Below, in pieces: positions 7,396 through 16,346 of a stretch of DNA of 64,000 nt; position 1 is the first letter of the stretch, and every line of letters starts with the position of its first letter. The stretch lies in assembly GCF_005843885.1 (NCBI RefSeq), contig NZ_CP040443.1:1054001-1118000 (forward strand). The letters run 5' to 3'. The translations under genes were made by a program, and so were the position numbers. Origin of the DNA: Escherichia sp. E4742 (lineage in GTDB: Bacteria; Pseudomonadota; Gammaproteobacteria; Enterobacterales; Enterobacteriaceae). The notes under the pieces are model-generated. The model did not search any database and was not told where the DNA came from. It saw only the letters and a program-made list of their open reading frames with translations.

Positions 7396-9484
7396 GTCCG
7401 TCTCCTTCCGGTACATTCACGGCCGGGGCTTCATGCCACCACCCCTCTCCGGTGTGGTAATTACGCCGCATGGCTTCAGCCACTTTTGCAATGCTCTCCG
7501 GCATCAGCGCATCGTCCTTATCCGGCGCCGGCAGCGGCATCCGGATTTTCCACAACTGTCCGCCTTCCAGCAGGGCAAATGCCTGCCCCTTTGGCAGGGT
7601 GACGATATCCGCCGGCTCCAGTAAGGGAACCTTTACTGTACCAACGCGGTCCTGGGTGCTGGAGGTGAAATCCTGTCCGGACGTCACATCGGCGGTATCC
7701 TGATGTCCAGACACCAGTGTTTTGGTGTAAATCTCCACCTGAGGCAGCTGACTGGTCAGCAGCTCTGCCGTCCTGTTCTCCCTGACGCGCAGCATAATCA
7801 TGTTATTGAAGTTACCCTGTACCTGGGCAGTTTTAGCCGCATTACCGATGCGGGCTTCAATATCCGAAGACGTCTGGGTATACGCCGTCACCTGCATACC
7901 GGCACCACCGCCCTTGTTGATGAGCGGAATAAATTCATCGCCCATCAGTTCGTTGAATTCATCACAGTGCAGGTTGACCACATTTTTACTCTCCCCGGCA
8001 CCGGGCAATCCGGCATTCATACCGTGTTTGTAGATATGTCCGGCCACGCTCACCAGGTCTGCAAACATGGAGTTTCCCACGGCACTGGCCACCTCACTGT
8101 CACTGAGTGCATCAAGACCGATATACACCACCGCCTTTTTACGTATCACCTGCTCCCAGTCAAACACGGGACGGGTATCGCTCATATCCAGGTAGTCCGG
8201 TGCCAGCAGCTCTGCCGTCTTTCCGGTGGTCAGTTTTTCCAGCAACGGCAGCAGGGATGCCACGATTTTATCGAAATAGGTCCGGTCATAACGTACCGCA
8301 CTTCGCAGACCATCCAGTATCGGGTCATAAAGTTTCTTCCCGGCTTCACTGCTGAGCGCCACCTCAATGGCCCAGATACGCACAGCATCCGGCTGGTTCT
8401 GCATGGTCCGGGGCACATCATTCTCACCCAGCACATTCATGTTATTCAGAATGGCGCTTTCCAGTTCCGGCATCTGTTCACTGACCACCTTTCCGGCATA
8501 GCGAATATAGAGGTCAGCAATATTATTCACATAGCGCATAATCAGCGTGTAATCCGGGCGTTCTCCCAGCGCCACCAGGGCGCGGGCAATGATATTGACA
8601 AAACGCCAGGCAAACTCCCGGAAAGCAGCACTGTTGCCTTCACCGGACAACTGTCCCGCCACACGGGTGGCCACTTCCGATACCCGGCCAAAACGCCCCA
8701 CTGCGTTATAACGCGCAGAGATTTCCGGCCAGCCCAGATGAAAGATATAAAGCTCATCGCCCCTGCCGGCCCGGTGTGCTTCTGCCCAGACACGCAGCAA
8801 CAGGTCAGCATCCCCTTTGGGGTCAAAGACAATGGTGACCTCTCCCCGGCGGATATCCTGTGTGACCAGCAGCTCTGCCAGCCGGGTTTTACCGACACGG
8901 GTGGTACCATAAACAATGGTATGTCCCACCCGCTCTCCCAGCGCCAGCGTCACATCCTGTTCATCCGGTTCAATACCATGCAGTGCCGGATTCCCGCCCA
9001 CCGGCGGCAGGGGGCGTACCGGATTCAGCGGAGAGTCCTGACGCAAAAGTGCGCCCAGGCGGGGGACGGTATGCTCCGTTTTCAGCTCAAGCTGACGGGC
9101 CATCCGGTACAGCCAGTCCGGCTGAAGGTACCTGGCCACCTCCGGGCGCAGCGTATCCTGAAGGCGCTGGGTGTGTTTCTGTGTCCAGCGAAATCCCCGC
9201 CCCAGAAAAAGGCGCTGACGACTCACCGGTATCTGCCGGGTACTCATCACATAACGGGGCAGACGCCGCAGATTGCGACGGTAGCGGATGACCTTCATTC
9301 CCTGGCGAAAACGGACCGCTGCCAGAACACCAAAACCGGCAGCAGTGGCATAACTGACCGACGGCGCGAGCGCCACCGCCCAGGGCGCTGTCACACAGAC
9401 ACCGGCCGCCGTTGCCGCCACCACAGCAGTGTTCAGCTCCACCGCCGGTCGCAGCAGGGCCTCAATCACATAACGGTTACTCAT
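7388..9484 (-). CDS. traD: Conjugative coupling factor TraD (SXT/PFGI class)
   Basis: This 698-residue ATPase couples the relaxase-bound DNA strand to the type IV secretion channel. Start ATG 9484 follows a GAGG site and shares ATGA with the upstream gene; the frame is open further but without a site. Two membrane segments lie near residues 17-55, the Walker A motif GTTRVGKT at about 193-200, a first acidic motif at IVFDPKGD, and a Walker B-like HCDEFNEL near residue 510. The arrangement matches TraD proteins of SXT/TOL/PFGI-1 elements (TIGR03743-like). All sequence needed for ATP binding appears intact. Confidence 0.95.
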   Translation of the reverse strand: MSNRYVIEALLRPAVELNTAVVAATAAGVCVTAPWAVALAPSVSYATAAGFGVLAAVRFRQGMKVIRYRRNLRRLPRYVMSTRQIPVSRQRLFLGRGFRWTQKHTQRLQDTLRPEVARYLQPDWLYRMARQLELKTEHTVPRLGALLRQDSPLNPVRPLPPVGGNPALHGIEPDEQDVTLALGERVGHTIVYGTTRVGKTRLAELLVTQDIRRGEVTIVFDPKGDADLLLRVWAEAHRAGRGDELYIFHLGWPEISARYNAVGRFGRVSEVATRVAGQLSGEGNSAAFREFAWRFVNIIARALVALGERPDYTLIMRYVNNIADLYIRYAGKVVSEQMPELESAILNNMNVLGENDVPRTMQNQPDAVRIWAIEVALSSEAGKKLYDPILDGLRSAVRYDRTYFDKIVASLLPLLEKLTTGKTAELLAPDYLDMSDTRPVFDWEQVIRKKAVVYIGLDALSDSEVASAVGNSMFADLVSVAGHIYKHGMNAGLPGAGESKNVVNLHCDEFNELMGDEFIPLINKGGGAGMQVTAYTQTSSDIEARIGNAAKTAQVQGNFNNMIMLRVRENRTAELLTSQLPQVEIYTKTLVSGHQDTADVTSGQDFTSSTQDRVGTVKVPLLEPADIVTLPKGQAFALLEGGQLWKIRMPLPAPDKDDALMPESIAKVAEAMRRNYHTGEGWWHEAPAVNVPEGDGHG

Positions 9485-10263
9485 GACCGGGTACCTCTCT
9501 GTAAAAGACGCCGCCACCATGAGCGCCCTGTATCCGCACGCGCTGAAAATCTTTCCAGACGGTATCGCAGAGCCATTACCTCCTGCCATGCGTCCGCCGC
9601 ATTCAGCAGTAATGCCTTATACACCGGTGGCCCGTCATGTCCGCCTGCATGCACATCATCCACTGTCAGCAGGGCTTCTGTGCTGAAACGGTCCACTTTC
9701 CAGCAGGCCAGGTCTTCGCGGGAAACACACTGCCGCCGGGTCTGCAGACGAAGATACACCCCATGCCGGGACAACGGTTCTGTCAGGTTGTGAATCTCCC
9801 GACAGGCAGACCGGAACGCCCGGTCTGTGTGATAAACACTCTGGGCCACATTGTGAAGCTGTGTACGCCCCTCCCCCTGCAGGTGAAACAGAAAGCGGGC
9901 CAGACAGCTGCGGTGATTACCGTCAGCACTGACATACCAGTGAATGCCATCCGTGCTGACAAAACTCATCCCCGCATGCTGTTGCTCTGCCTGCGTGTAA
10001 TATCCCGGATTCTTTTCGAGTAACGGGATATTGATGTCCATGCGTTTACCGCGCTCCAGCAGCCCCAGCCAGGTCATTCCGGCATACTGAGGATGGTCAG
10101 TCCCCACAATGCGGTACACATTGATACTGCCCTGTCCCGTCCAGTAGTGTTCCGTAATAAAATCCGACATTGCCGCAAACTCTGCGGCATCCCATGCAGC
10201 CAGTTGTTCATTTGCCCAGACAGGAATATTTGCCTGCACACGGGCCAGCAGTGAAGCCGTCAT
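9481..10263 (-). CDS. ICE-conserved protein with ParB-like nuclease-type motif
   Basis: The 260-residue soluble protein lies between the coupling-protein gene and a small membrane gene, with 4-bp overlaps at both ends, so it is part of the transfer operon. The segment IHWYVSADGNHRSCLARF resembles the DGxHR motif of ParB/sulfiredoxin-fold proteins, preceded by a region on ingestible target-like residues (RMDINIPLLEKNP). No membrane segment or signal is seen. Proteins of this kind occur at this place in SPI-7-type elements without assigned function. The ParB-fold suggestion rests on one motif. Confidence 0.6.
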   Translation of the reverse strand: MTASLLARVQANIPVWANEQLAAWDAAEFAAMSDFITEHYWTGQGSINVYRIVGTDHPQYAGMTWLGLLERGKRMDINIPLLEKNPGYYTQAEQQHAGMSFVSTDGIHWYVSADGNHRSCLARFLFHLQGEGRTQLHNVAQSVYHTDRAFRSACREIHNLTEPLSRHGVYLRLQTRRQCVSREDLACWKVDRFSTEALLTVDDVHAGGHDGPPVYKALLLNAADAWQEVMALRYRLERFSARADTGRSWWRRLLQRGTRS

Positions 10264-10772
10264 ACCTGACCTCCCTTCTGCGGAATTGCATCATTATCAT
10301 GGTCAGGCCAGTGTGCAACCGCACCACGGCCCCGGCCACATCCACAGTGTGGTGATACCGGCACGGATGCGGTTTTCCGGCGCAACATACCGGCCGAAAT
10401 GCCTTCCAGAACCACAGATGCCAGCAACAGTGTCAGCGCCAGCACGTGCAGTGACTGAAAATCTGCCTCTGCAGCCTGCCTGAAAGAGCGCGGTGACCGG
10501 AGGCATTCTGCATCAGTGGCGGACTGTGCACGCCACTCCCCGGTTGTCACCGGCGTCACAAAGGGACGCGACGGGCACCGGAGCATCATCACCGTCCCTT
10601 CCGGCGCATCACGCCAGCGTGCTGACTCCGCCTCATAACGCTGCGCCAGCCCTGTCACACCACCGCTGGCGACCTCAACGAAATACAGCATCATCAGGCA
10701 TCCCGTCAGCACGGATGGCCAGACAATCACTGTTCTGAATAAAAGCATAAACATCCGTTTTACCGTCATCAT
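10260..10772 (-). CDS. Hypothetical ICE membrane protein
   Basis: The 170-residue product has an N-terminal membrane segment (about residues 8-35) and a second one near 105-125 (LHVLALTLLLASVVLEGIS), with a 70-residue periplasmic loop containing two Cys. I do not recognise a named family. It overlaps its neighbours by four bases each way, so it is co-translated with the ParB-like gene and the nuclease-like gene of the transfer module. The C-terminus is Cys/Gly/Arg-rich. Confidence 0.65.
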   Translation of the reverse strand: MMTVKRMFMLLFRTVIVWPSVLTGCLMMLYFVEVASGGVTGLAQRYEAESARWRDAPEGTVMMLRCPSRPFVTPVTTGEWRAQSATDAECLRSPRSFRQAAEADFQSLHVLALTLLLASVVLEGISAGMLRRKTASVPVSPHCGCGRGRGAVAHWPDHDNDAIPQKGGQV

Positions 10773-11374
10773 CCCCGCTCCCCCCTGGTGAGTTCATCTG
10801 TCAGTAATGTTCCGTTCAGCAGTTTCAGCAGACGCTGACCGCTGACAAGTTCGATATCCGGCCACAGTGTCAGCCTGGCCCGGCTGACCGGCCCCGTACG
10901 ACCGGTATGAATAAAAAATCCCCGGCAACCCTCCCGGCGCAGCAGTTCCCCGAAGGCATCAATATGTGCCGGGCGGATGGTCCGTCCGTAGCGCTTTGCC
11001 TGTATCAGCCAGCGCTCACCGTTAATCACCACCTGTCCGTCCAGGCCGCCATCACCGCTGTAGCAGGGATTGTGAATAACCGTCATCCCCTGCTGCGTCA
11101 GGGCCAGTAACAGCAGTTCTTCGAAGACATACGGGTTGATTTTGCGCAGATACTTCAGACGATGCGCATCCCCCGGCAGCGTCTTCAGTCTGGCCAGTAC
11201 CCGGGCGGCAGTGGCACGGTAACGCTGATGGCGACGGGTCCGGGCGCATTTCTGTTTTCGCCACCCTCCCCGCAGGATAAGCATCAGCAACACGGTCAGC
11301 AGGCAGAACGTCAGACAGACCATCAGCACCGGGCTGACCAGCAGGGCTGCAGTTATCACAGGTGCCTGCATCAT
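10769..11374 (-). CDS. Membrane-anchored Mrr-like (PD-(D/E)XK) restriction-endonuclease-fold protein
   Basis: The 201-residue protein has an N-terminal membrane segment (about residues 8-34), a basic region, then a domain beginning KINPYVFEELLLLAL. The motif YSGDGGLDGQVV, followed by WLIQAKRY, is the catalytic D...(E/Q)xK pattern of the Mrr_cat branch of the PD-(D/E)XK fold. Such membrane-tethered nuclease-like proteins recur in PFGI-1-class elements next to PFL_4695. It could act on DNA during transfer or on incoming DNA; its natural substrate is unknown. It overlaps PFL_4695 by four bases. Confidence 0.75.
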   Translation of the reverse strand: MMQAPVITAALLVSPVLMVCLTFCLLTVLLMLILRGGWRKQKCARTRRHQRYRATAARVLARLKTLPGDAHRLKYLRKINPYVFEELLLLALTQQGMTVIHNPCYSGDGGLDGQVVINGERWLIQAKRYGRTIRPAHIDAFGELLRREGCRGFFIHTGRTGPVSRARLTLWPDIELVSGQRLLKLLNGTLLTDELTRGERG

Positions 11375-11895
11375 GGCTCCACCTCCTGTGACAGCCCGTT
11401 GTCCGTTATCAGCACCGGGTAAGACTTCAGCTGTAACCGGCGGGACAGCGCAGAACCGGATGCCGGTGCCATCGCCACGCCGGGGGCCAGTTCACGCAGC
11501 GTGCGCAGGCCGTTTTCATCAGCCACATTCACCACCATTCCGGCGGCATGGCGCGCCCGGAGCACAGCCGCATTTTTCTGCAGCCACGCGCGGGAATACA
11601 CATCATCCCCCACAAGGAAAAGTGCACCGATGCCCGGTAGCTGAAGCGGGCGTGGTGTCACCTCGCCGGGTGACATTTCAGGTGTGCTGACCGGCAGCAT
11701 CGCCGCTTCCCCCTGCAGAAGAGGCGGTGGTGAAACAACCGGTGCAGAAGCCGGTGCCTGCCGGTTGATACCCTCAAAAAAAGGAGCCGCATCCCTGCCC
11801 CCCAGGTCAGCAATCACCGTCAGTTCAGCACTGACGCTCGCTGAAAACAGAAGCCATACAGGAAAATAAAAAGTAATCAGTCTCAGTCTGTTCAT
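11371..11895 (-). CDS. ICE protein, PFL_4695 family (TIGR03765)
   Basis: The 174-residue product has a signal peptide (about residues 1-23, ending VSAELT), then the family-like stretch LTVIADLGGRDAAPFFEGIN. Its C-terminal half carries LFLVGDDVYSRAWLQKN, AAGMVVNVAD and RLQLKSYPVLI, which match PFL_4695 proteins. It is exported and belongs to the transfer module; its function is unknown. Start and stop overlap both neighbours by four bases, so it is translated as part of the operon. Confidence 0.88.
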   Translation of the reverse strand: MNRLRLITFYFPVWLLFSASVSAELTVIADLGGRDAAPFFEGINRQAPASAPVVSPPPLLQGEAAMLPVSTPEMSPGEVTPRPLQLPGIGALFLVGDDVYSRAWLQKNAAVLRARHAAGMVVNVADENGLRTLRELAPGVAMAPASGSALSRRLQLKSYPVLITDNGLSQEVEP

Positions 11896-12551
11896 TCACG
11901 CCTCCGGGGCTCTGTCCAGATATAATCCGCCGCCGGTGCCAGCATGGCGGTCTGCTGTGGCGTCATACCTTTTGCATTCAGCCGGTCCAGATGACGTCTG
12001 ACCACGGTGGTGTAACGGGCGGCCGGCTTTCCACCGGCAGGATGGTGATAACAACCGGCTGTCTTCAGCCAGCTGTCGGGATGGCGCTGACGGCACTCCT
12101 GCAGAATGACCGCCGCCGTCTCAAGACTGGTGTACGGGTCAAAGGCCGCCCATGTTGACGGGAAACGATGACCATTCCACCCCAGATTGACCTGCGCTAT
12201 TCCGACATCAATGCGTCTGGCCGGATAACGTTTCAGAAACGCCTGCAGTGCCTGCCAGGCCTCCAGGCGACTGGCATAACGATACCCCTTTCCGGCCACG
12301 TTGATTGTCCAGGGCCAGGGGCGGGAGACATCCGGCAGACGCCCGTCGTGGCGGGAATACCGCATGATGCCGGCCATATCACCGGGCGCCATGGCGGTCT
12401 CTGTCAGGGAGACGGCATACAGCACTTCTGCCGGAATACCGTGTGCACGGGCCACCTGCACATACCCGTCAGGAATGGTCTGTGCAACAGACTGACACAT
12501 ACCGCTGCCTGCCAGCATCAGCAGAACGGTCAGAATGCAGCCACGCGCCAT
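11892..12551 (-). CDS. Lytic transglycosylase of the conjugation system
   Basis: The 219-residue exported protein has a signal peptide (about residues 1-24) and an SLT-type lysozyme fold: the catalytic Glu lies in VSLTETAM (about residue 51), with the downstream motif DVGIAQVNLGWNG. Such enzymes cut the glycan strands of peptidoglycan to make room for the secretion channel. This subfamily is the usual neighbour of PFL_4693 and PFL_4695. It overlaps PFL_4693 by 22 bp. Length and motifs look intact. Confidence 0.9.
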   Translation of the reverse strand: MARGCILTVLLMLAGSGMCQSVAQTIPDGYVQVARAHGIPAEVLYAVSLTETAMAPGDMAGIMRYSRHDGRLPDVSRPWPWTINVAGKGYRYASRLEAWQALQAFLKRYPARRIDVGIAQVNLGWNGHRFPSTWAAFDPYTSLETAAVILQECRQRHPDSWLKTAGCYHHPAGGKPAARYTTVVRRHLDRLNAKGMTPQQTAMLAPAADYIWTEPRRRE

Positions 12552-13255
12552 CCGTCCGCCCCCTGCTGCAGTACCACCGGCATCTGTCCCTCACCAAAAC
12601 GCAGCCAGCGCCCCGCATCATGGTTCAGGGTGATATGCCGGCTGCGAACCTTCTCTGGTGGGATATTGTGCTCACGTGCCCACTGACGAAGCAGCCCGTC
12701 TTTCCCCTGACTGTCCACCAGGTAAATATCCACCGGCTTACCGGATGCCAGCACCTTACTCAGGCGGATATCACAGGACGCACAGTCCTTCGCCTTCACA
12801 AACAGCGCCAGTCTGCCTCCGGTGTCCCCGGCCAGAACACCGGTATTGCCCATGCTGACCGGCAGCTTTCCGGGATAAAGACGCTGCCATGCCGCATCAA
12901 CCTCCCGCTGAAAAGCCAGCTCCTTCTCTGTACGGGCATACTCTTCCTTCACCCACTTTTCGGCATACGCCCGGCGCTCAGCCGGTGTCCGGGCCTCAAT
13001 ACCCAGTGCTGTCAGCGGGTCAAGACCCGGTGAGTGTATCCCGCGGGGGCCCGCCATCAGTGCCTGATAACGCCCCCAGTCCTCCTCACTCAGCCCCCAC
13101 CGGCCAGCCTGCTGTTGCAGCGACTGCGTGGTGCTCTGCGTATGTTGTGACGTATCCGTACGGGACACGTCCGTCACGGTCGTGTTCTGGTCTGCGGCCT
13201 GTACCAGTACAGGTATCAGTATCACCAGTAACAGGGATTTCAGTCTCATCTTCAT
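12530..13255 (-). CDS. ICE protein, PFL_4693 family (TIGR03759)
   Basis: The 241-residue product has a signal peptide (about residues 1-20) and a Thr/Ser/Gln-rich linker, then the family block RWGLSEEDWGRYQALMAGPRG and, further on, SPGLDPLTALGIEART. A later part, LALFVKAKDCASCDIRLSKVL, holds a CxxC pair in a thioredoxin-like context. It is an exported component of the transfer module. The start directly follows the stop of the upstream gene. Function unknown. Confidence 0.9.
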   Translation of the reverse strand: MKMRLKSLLLVILIPVLVQAADQNTTVTDVSRTDTSQHTQSTTQSLQQQAGRWGLSEEDWGRYQALMAGPRGIHSPGLDPLTALGIEARTPAERRAYAEKWVKEEYARTEKELAFQREVDAAWQRLYPGKLPVSMGNTGVLAGDTGGRLALFVKAKDCASCDIRLSKVLASGKPVDIYLVDSQGKDGLLRQWAREHNIPPEKVRSRHITLNHDAGRWLRFGEGQMPVVLQQGADGWRVAAF

Positions 13256-14029
13256 TCACTCCACCCTGACCTGTACCTGACGTCCGTTCACCCGGAACGT
13301 CGCCTGTTCGTGACCGGCATGAATCAGTGTCCAGCCGGCCACACTCTCACCTTCCCCGAGCAGTGCCACCTGCGACAGACGGGTATATCCCCGGGGTGCC
13401 ACCGCCGCATATGACTGCGCCCCCCGGCGCTCGGTGCCGGTCAGCACAAACGGTGCCTGACGGAAAGTGTGCGACGTACCTGAACGTGCAGTCAGAGGGC
13501 GGGCGATTTTCTGTACCACCGGAGAGGGGTCTTTCGTTCCGGACACGTCCTTTTTCCCGGTGCCGGAAGCAGAGGGGGATTCGGACTGAACAGCCCGGGG
13601 CTGTGGCTTCTCTGCCAGTGCCGCCAGTGTGTCCAGCCGCAGGGAAAGGGCTTTCTGTGCTGCCTGAATCTGCTCAAGGGACGCCGGCACTTCCTTAAGC
13701 AGCGTCTGCTGAACCTCGGTCAGAACGGGCTGCCGGGCCAGCTGCGCCAGACGCGCACTCTCCGCCTGCAGCTTCGTCTCCAGTTCACTCAGGCGTGACT
13801 GCAACGGGGCCAGCGACGCCGGTGTCAGACGCTCCCCCTGCTGTTGTTCCAGGGTTGCCAGACGGGTATCCATCGCCAGCATGCCGCGTCCCGTCAGATA
13901 CAGAGCCACGCCCGTCACCATAACCAGCAAAGTCAGGGAACCGACTGCCACGCCCCGCAGAAGTGAACGCCGGCGCGTTGTGGGTTTATCTGCAGGGACG
14001 GGTGTCATCATCTCCTGTTGTTCGCTCAT
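13256..14029 (-). CDS. Membrane-anchored coiled-coil ICE protein
   Basis: The 257-residue product has a cytoplasmic N-terminus, one membrane anchor (about residues 26-48), then a long Gln/Leu/Ala-rich region (about 50-140) that should form a coiled coil, a Ser/Pro linker, and a C-terminal beta-rich domain ending FRVNGRQVQVRVE. The layout is that of bitopic PilO/PilP-like or secretion-channel proteins. It overlaps the PilL-like gene by four bases. It is a regular member of this gene cluster in SPI-7-type elements, but no precise family name can be supported. Confidence 0.65.
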   Translation of the reverse strand: MSEQQEMMTPVPADKPTTRRRSLLRGVAVGSLTLLVMVTGVALYLTGRGMLAMDTRLATLEQQQGERLTPASLAPLQSRLSELETKLQAESARLAQLARQPVLTEVQQTLLKEVPASLEQIQAAQKALSLRLDTLAALAEKPQPRAVQSESPSASGTGKKDVSGTKDPSPVVQKIARPLTARSGTSHTFRQAPFVLTGTERRGAQSYAAVAPRGYTRLSQVALLGEGESVAGWTLIHAGHEQATFRVNGRQVQVRVE

Positions 14030-14628
14030 TTTTTCAGGAAGCCTCCCCTAGCCGGTTGCGCCACCGGGGCCGTGATTGCCGGAGAAGCCGGCACCGGTGC
14101 CAGCTGGCCTGCCGGTAACTGATACCCCGCCCGCAGGCTGTGGCAGACCACACGCTGAACGTCATCCACCTCCAGTTGCCAGGCCGGTCCCGCCATCACC
14201 TGCAGGGCTGTACGCAGTCGCACCGGTCCCTGCTGATACTGCACGGCGGGCAGGGGCTGGCGGTACAGCACACCATTAGCCGGCCCGGTGGCACACAGCG
14301 TGTAACCGGACTGTTTCAGGGCATAACGCATGGCATCGGCCACGGTGGGCTTTAACGACGCCGGAATACGGATATCAATCACCTGGGAAAGCGGGTCACG
14401 CTGCGCTGCCTGTGGTGCCGTGCTGACCAGCAGGTAACGGTCGTAACGCACCACCTCCGGTGCCGGCTGCGCATAAATATCCTGTGACACCGGCTGCACA
14501 TTGCGGGAAACGCTGACGGAAGGTACCGGCATGGCCGGCGCACGTTGCTGAAGTTTTTGTGGACTGTTACACCCGGCCAGCAGGGCCAGGGTAACCAGGG
14601 AAAATAAGATCCCGGGTTGCATCTTCAT
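14026..14628 (-). CDS. PilL N-terminal-type lipoprotein (TIGR03748)
   Basis: The 200-residue protein begins with a lipoprotein signal, LLAGC at about residues 15-19. The conserved stretch includes VVRYDRYLLVSTAP, DPLSQVIDIRIPAS and ALKQSGYTLC, which identifies the PilL N-terminal domain found at the start of type IVB pilus or transfer clusters of PFGI-1/SPI-7-class elements. In SPI-7 this gene heads a pil operon; here the next gene upstream is an Rpn-type insertion and then ssb, with no pilus genes. Confidence 0.85.
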   Translation of the reverse strand: MKMQPGILFSLVTLALLAGCNSPQKLQQRAPAMPVPSVSVSRNVQPVSQDIYAQPAPEVVRYDRYLLVSTAPQAAQRDPLSQVIDIRIPASLKPTVADAMRYALKQSGYTLCATGPANGVLYRQPLPAVQYQQGPVRLRTALQVMAGPAWQLEVDDVQRVVCHSLRAGYQLPAGQLAPVPASPAITAPVAQPARGGFLKK

Positions 14629-14715
14629 CCGGATAACTCCTCTGCAGTGATAAAACAGCGGTCACTGTGCAAAGAAGCGCCGGCTGGCTCAACGAACAAC
14701 TCATTATCAGTAAAC

Positions 14716-14744
14716 AAAAAAAACGCCAGCGTAAAAGCTGGCGT
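14716..14744 (-). terminator. Rho-independent terminator after the Rpn gene
   Basis: Read on the minus strand, ACGCCAGC and GCTGGCGT (plus-strand 14723-14730 and 14737-14744) pair around a six-base loop and are followed by eight T residues (14716-14723). This is a strong intrinsic terminator for transcription coming from the Rpn gene, and insulates the transfer module downstream. Confidence 0.85.
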
Positions 14745-14813
14745 GATGTTGATTATGCGGAAAGTGGCCTCTCATATCAGCCACACTCCGCCCCGTGATA
14801 ACACGGAAACGGA

Positions 14814-15746
14814 TTAACCGAGCGCTTTCTGCAGCTCGTCATCAGAAAGCTGCAGGATCTCCTGAATACTCTCAGGCGACATCCCCATCTTCTGCATCCG
14901 ACGGGCAGCCTCAAGCGTCTTCTCAAGCGCCTTTTCTCTCTCTTCCTGACGGCCTTTCTCGATACCTTTTTCGATGCCCGCCAGTTCAAGTCGTTCAGCG
15001 ATAGTCATAATATCATCCTCATACCGGGGCAGATGTTCTGCCATCGCCCGTATAAATTCCGGTGAAGCCGAATCGCACGCCTTCACCATATAGTTTAACA
15101 GAACCACCACCTGATCGTGTGTTCCCTGTATCTGAAGCAACTGTGACAGAAAGTCAAGCTGCGCCATCAGATCGCCCTTCCGCTGACGGACCTTCATCAG
15201 AAGCATCAGGGCGGCCATCTGCTGATAGCAGCGGATACCCTCATCATCAAGAAGACCCACATCAATAACGCGGGGCGGCTTTCCTTCGCCGTAAAGCTCC
15301 CGACCAAGCGCCGGATCGTCCAGACAGTCCAGCCAGTTCAGGCTGTACGGATACGGACTGGGTTCACCGTGATAAAAAAGCACCGGGATCACAATGGGGG
15401 CCTGCTTATGCGTTTTCAGGTGACGATACATTATCGCCAGCACATAATGCATCATGCGCAGGGCCATAAAACGATCCGCAGAGCTCTGATGTTCCGTCAG
15501 CGCGTAGATGTAACCATCACGCCCGTCGGTGGTTTTCATGCTCCACAGAACGTCACTGGCATACTGGCGCAAATCCGGATCCACAAACGTGGCCGGCTCC
15601 AGCTTCAGGGTGTTCATATCGCACCGCTGTAACTGTGCCGGCGGCAACGCAGCTTCAAGAAAATCCCTTGCAACCGAAGGGGTTTCCATCATCGCCCTGA
15701 ACGCCGCATCGTGTGGCGTGGGGGTGGTATGATTTTTTTCACTCAC
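14814..15746 (-). CDS. Rpn-family recombination-promoting nuclease / PD-(D/E)XK transposase-like protein
   Basis: The 310-residue protein starts at GTG 15746 after a GGAGG site. Motifs HDAAFRAMMETP, ARDFLEAALP, ASDVLWSMKT and YALTEHQSSADRFMALRMMHY match the RpnA-E (YhgA-like, transposase_31) family, with the catalytic Asp in SDVLW and the E-x-Q pair in EHQ. These proteins cut DNA and stimulate recombination. The C-terminal third is Arg/Glu/Lys-rich and probably helical (GIEKGIEKGRQEE). It is not a usual part of this element class and has its own terminator, so it is likely an acquired cassette. Confidence 0.88.
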   Translation of the reverse strand: MSEKNHTTPTPHDAAFRAMMETPSVARDFLEAALPPAQLQRCDMNTLKLEPATFVDPDLRQYASDVLWSMKTTDGRDGYIYALTEHQSSADRFMALRMMHYVLAIMYRHLKTHKQAPIVIPVLFYHGEPSPYPYSLNWLDCLDDPALGRELYGEGKPPRVIDVGLLDDEGIRCYQQMAALMLLMKVRQRKGDLMAQLDFLSQLLQIQGTHDQVVVLLNYMVKACDSASPEFIRAMAEHLPRYEDDIMTIAERLELAGIEKGIEKGRQEEREKALEKTLEAARRMQKMGMSPESIQEILQLSDDELQKALG

Positions 15747-15794
15747 GATACCTCCTTGGTAAAAATGGGGGCAGTGATGCCCCCGGGGTTAACA

Positions 15795-16331
15795 TTACAT
15801 GGCATGGATAATCCGCCGTTCAGCGCCATATCCCGGTCCACTGAAGGGAATGTCGTCGTCAAAATCCATCGGCATTCCCCCGCCGTTCCCGGAAGCCGGT
15901 GACGGTGAGTTACCCGCCGGTGCACCGGCAGTTCCCTGACCGCTGTGTGCGGGTGCGACACCGCTGCCCTGCTGGCGCGGAGAGCCCAGCATCTGCAGGG
16001 TGCCGTTGACACTCACCACCACCTCCGTCGAATAGCGATCAACACCATTCTGCTGATCGAACCATTTCCGGGTCCTTAACTGGCCCTCGATGTATACCTG
16101 TGAACCCTTGCGCAGGTATTCACCGGCAATCTCCGCCAGTTTTCCGAAAATCACCACGCGGTGCCACTCGGTCTGCTCCTTCATTTCACCGCTCTGTTTA
16201 TCACGCCAGGATTCACTGGTGGCCAGGGTCAGGTTCGCCACAGCTCCGCCGCCATTGGGGAAGTAACGGAGTTCCGGGTCCTGTCCAAGATGTCCAATCA
16301 GTATCACCTTATTAATACCGCGTGACGCCAT
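15795..16331 (-). CDS. ssb: Single-stranded DNA-binding protein
   Basis: The 178-residue protein has the OB-fold of SSB in its first 110 residues (INKVILIGHLGQDPELRYFPNG, TEWHRVVIFGKLAEIAGEYL, IEGQLRTRKW), followed by a Gly/Ser/Pro/Gln-rich linker. The acidic tip DFDDDIPF, normally the very C-terminus that binds partner enzymes, is followed here by about 15 further residues (SGPGYGAERRIIHAM). Similar tails occur in other ICE-borne SSBs, as far as I recall. It protects single strands during transfer and replication. Confidence 0.94.
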   Translation of the reverse strand: MASRGINKVILIGHLGQDPELRYFPNGGGAVANLTLATSESWRDKQSGEMKEQTEWHRVVIFGKLAEIAGEYLRKGSQVYIEGQLRTRKWFDQQNGVDRYSTEVVVSVNGTLQMLGSPRQQGSGVAPAHSGQGTAGAPAGNSPSPASGNGGGMPMDFDDDIPFSGPGYGAERRIIHAM

Positions 16332-16346
16332 ATGCCCTCCTCATCC

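Noticed and set aside
7703..9793. A 696-codon open frame on the plus strand
   Set aside because: It lies fully antisense to traD and the next gene, which have clear motifs and start sites. Its translation is His/Gln/Arg-rich without domains, as expected for a shadow frame in GC-rich DNA.
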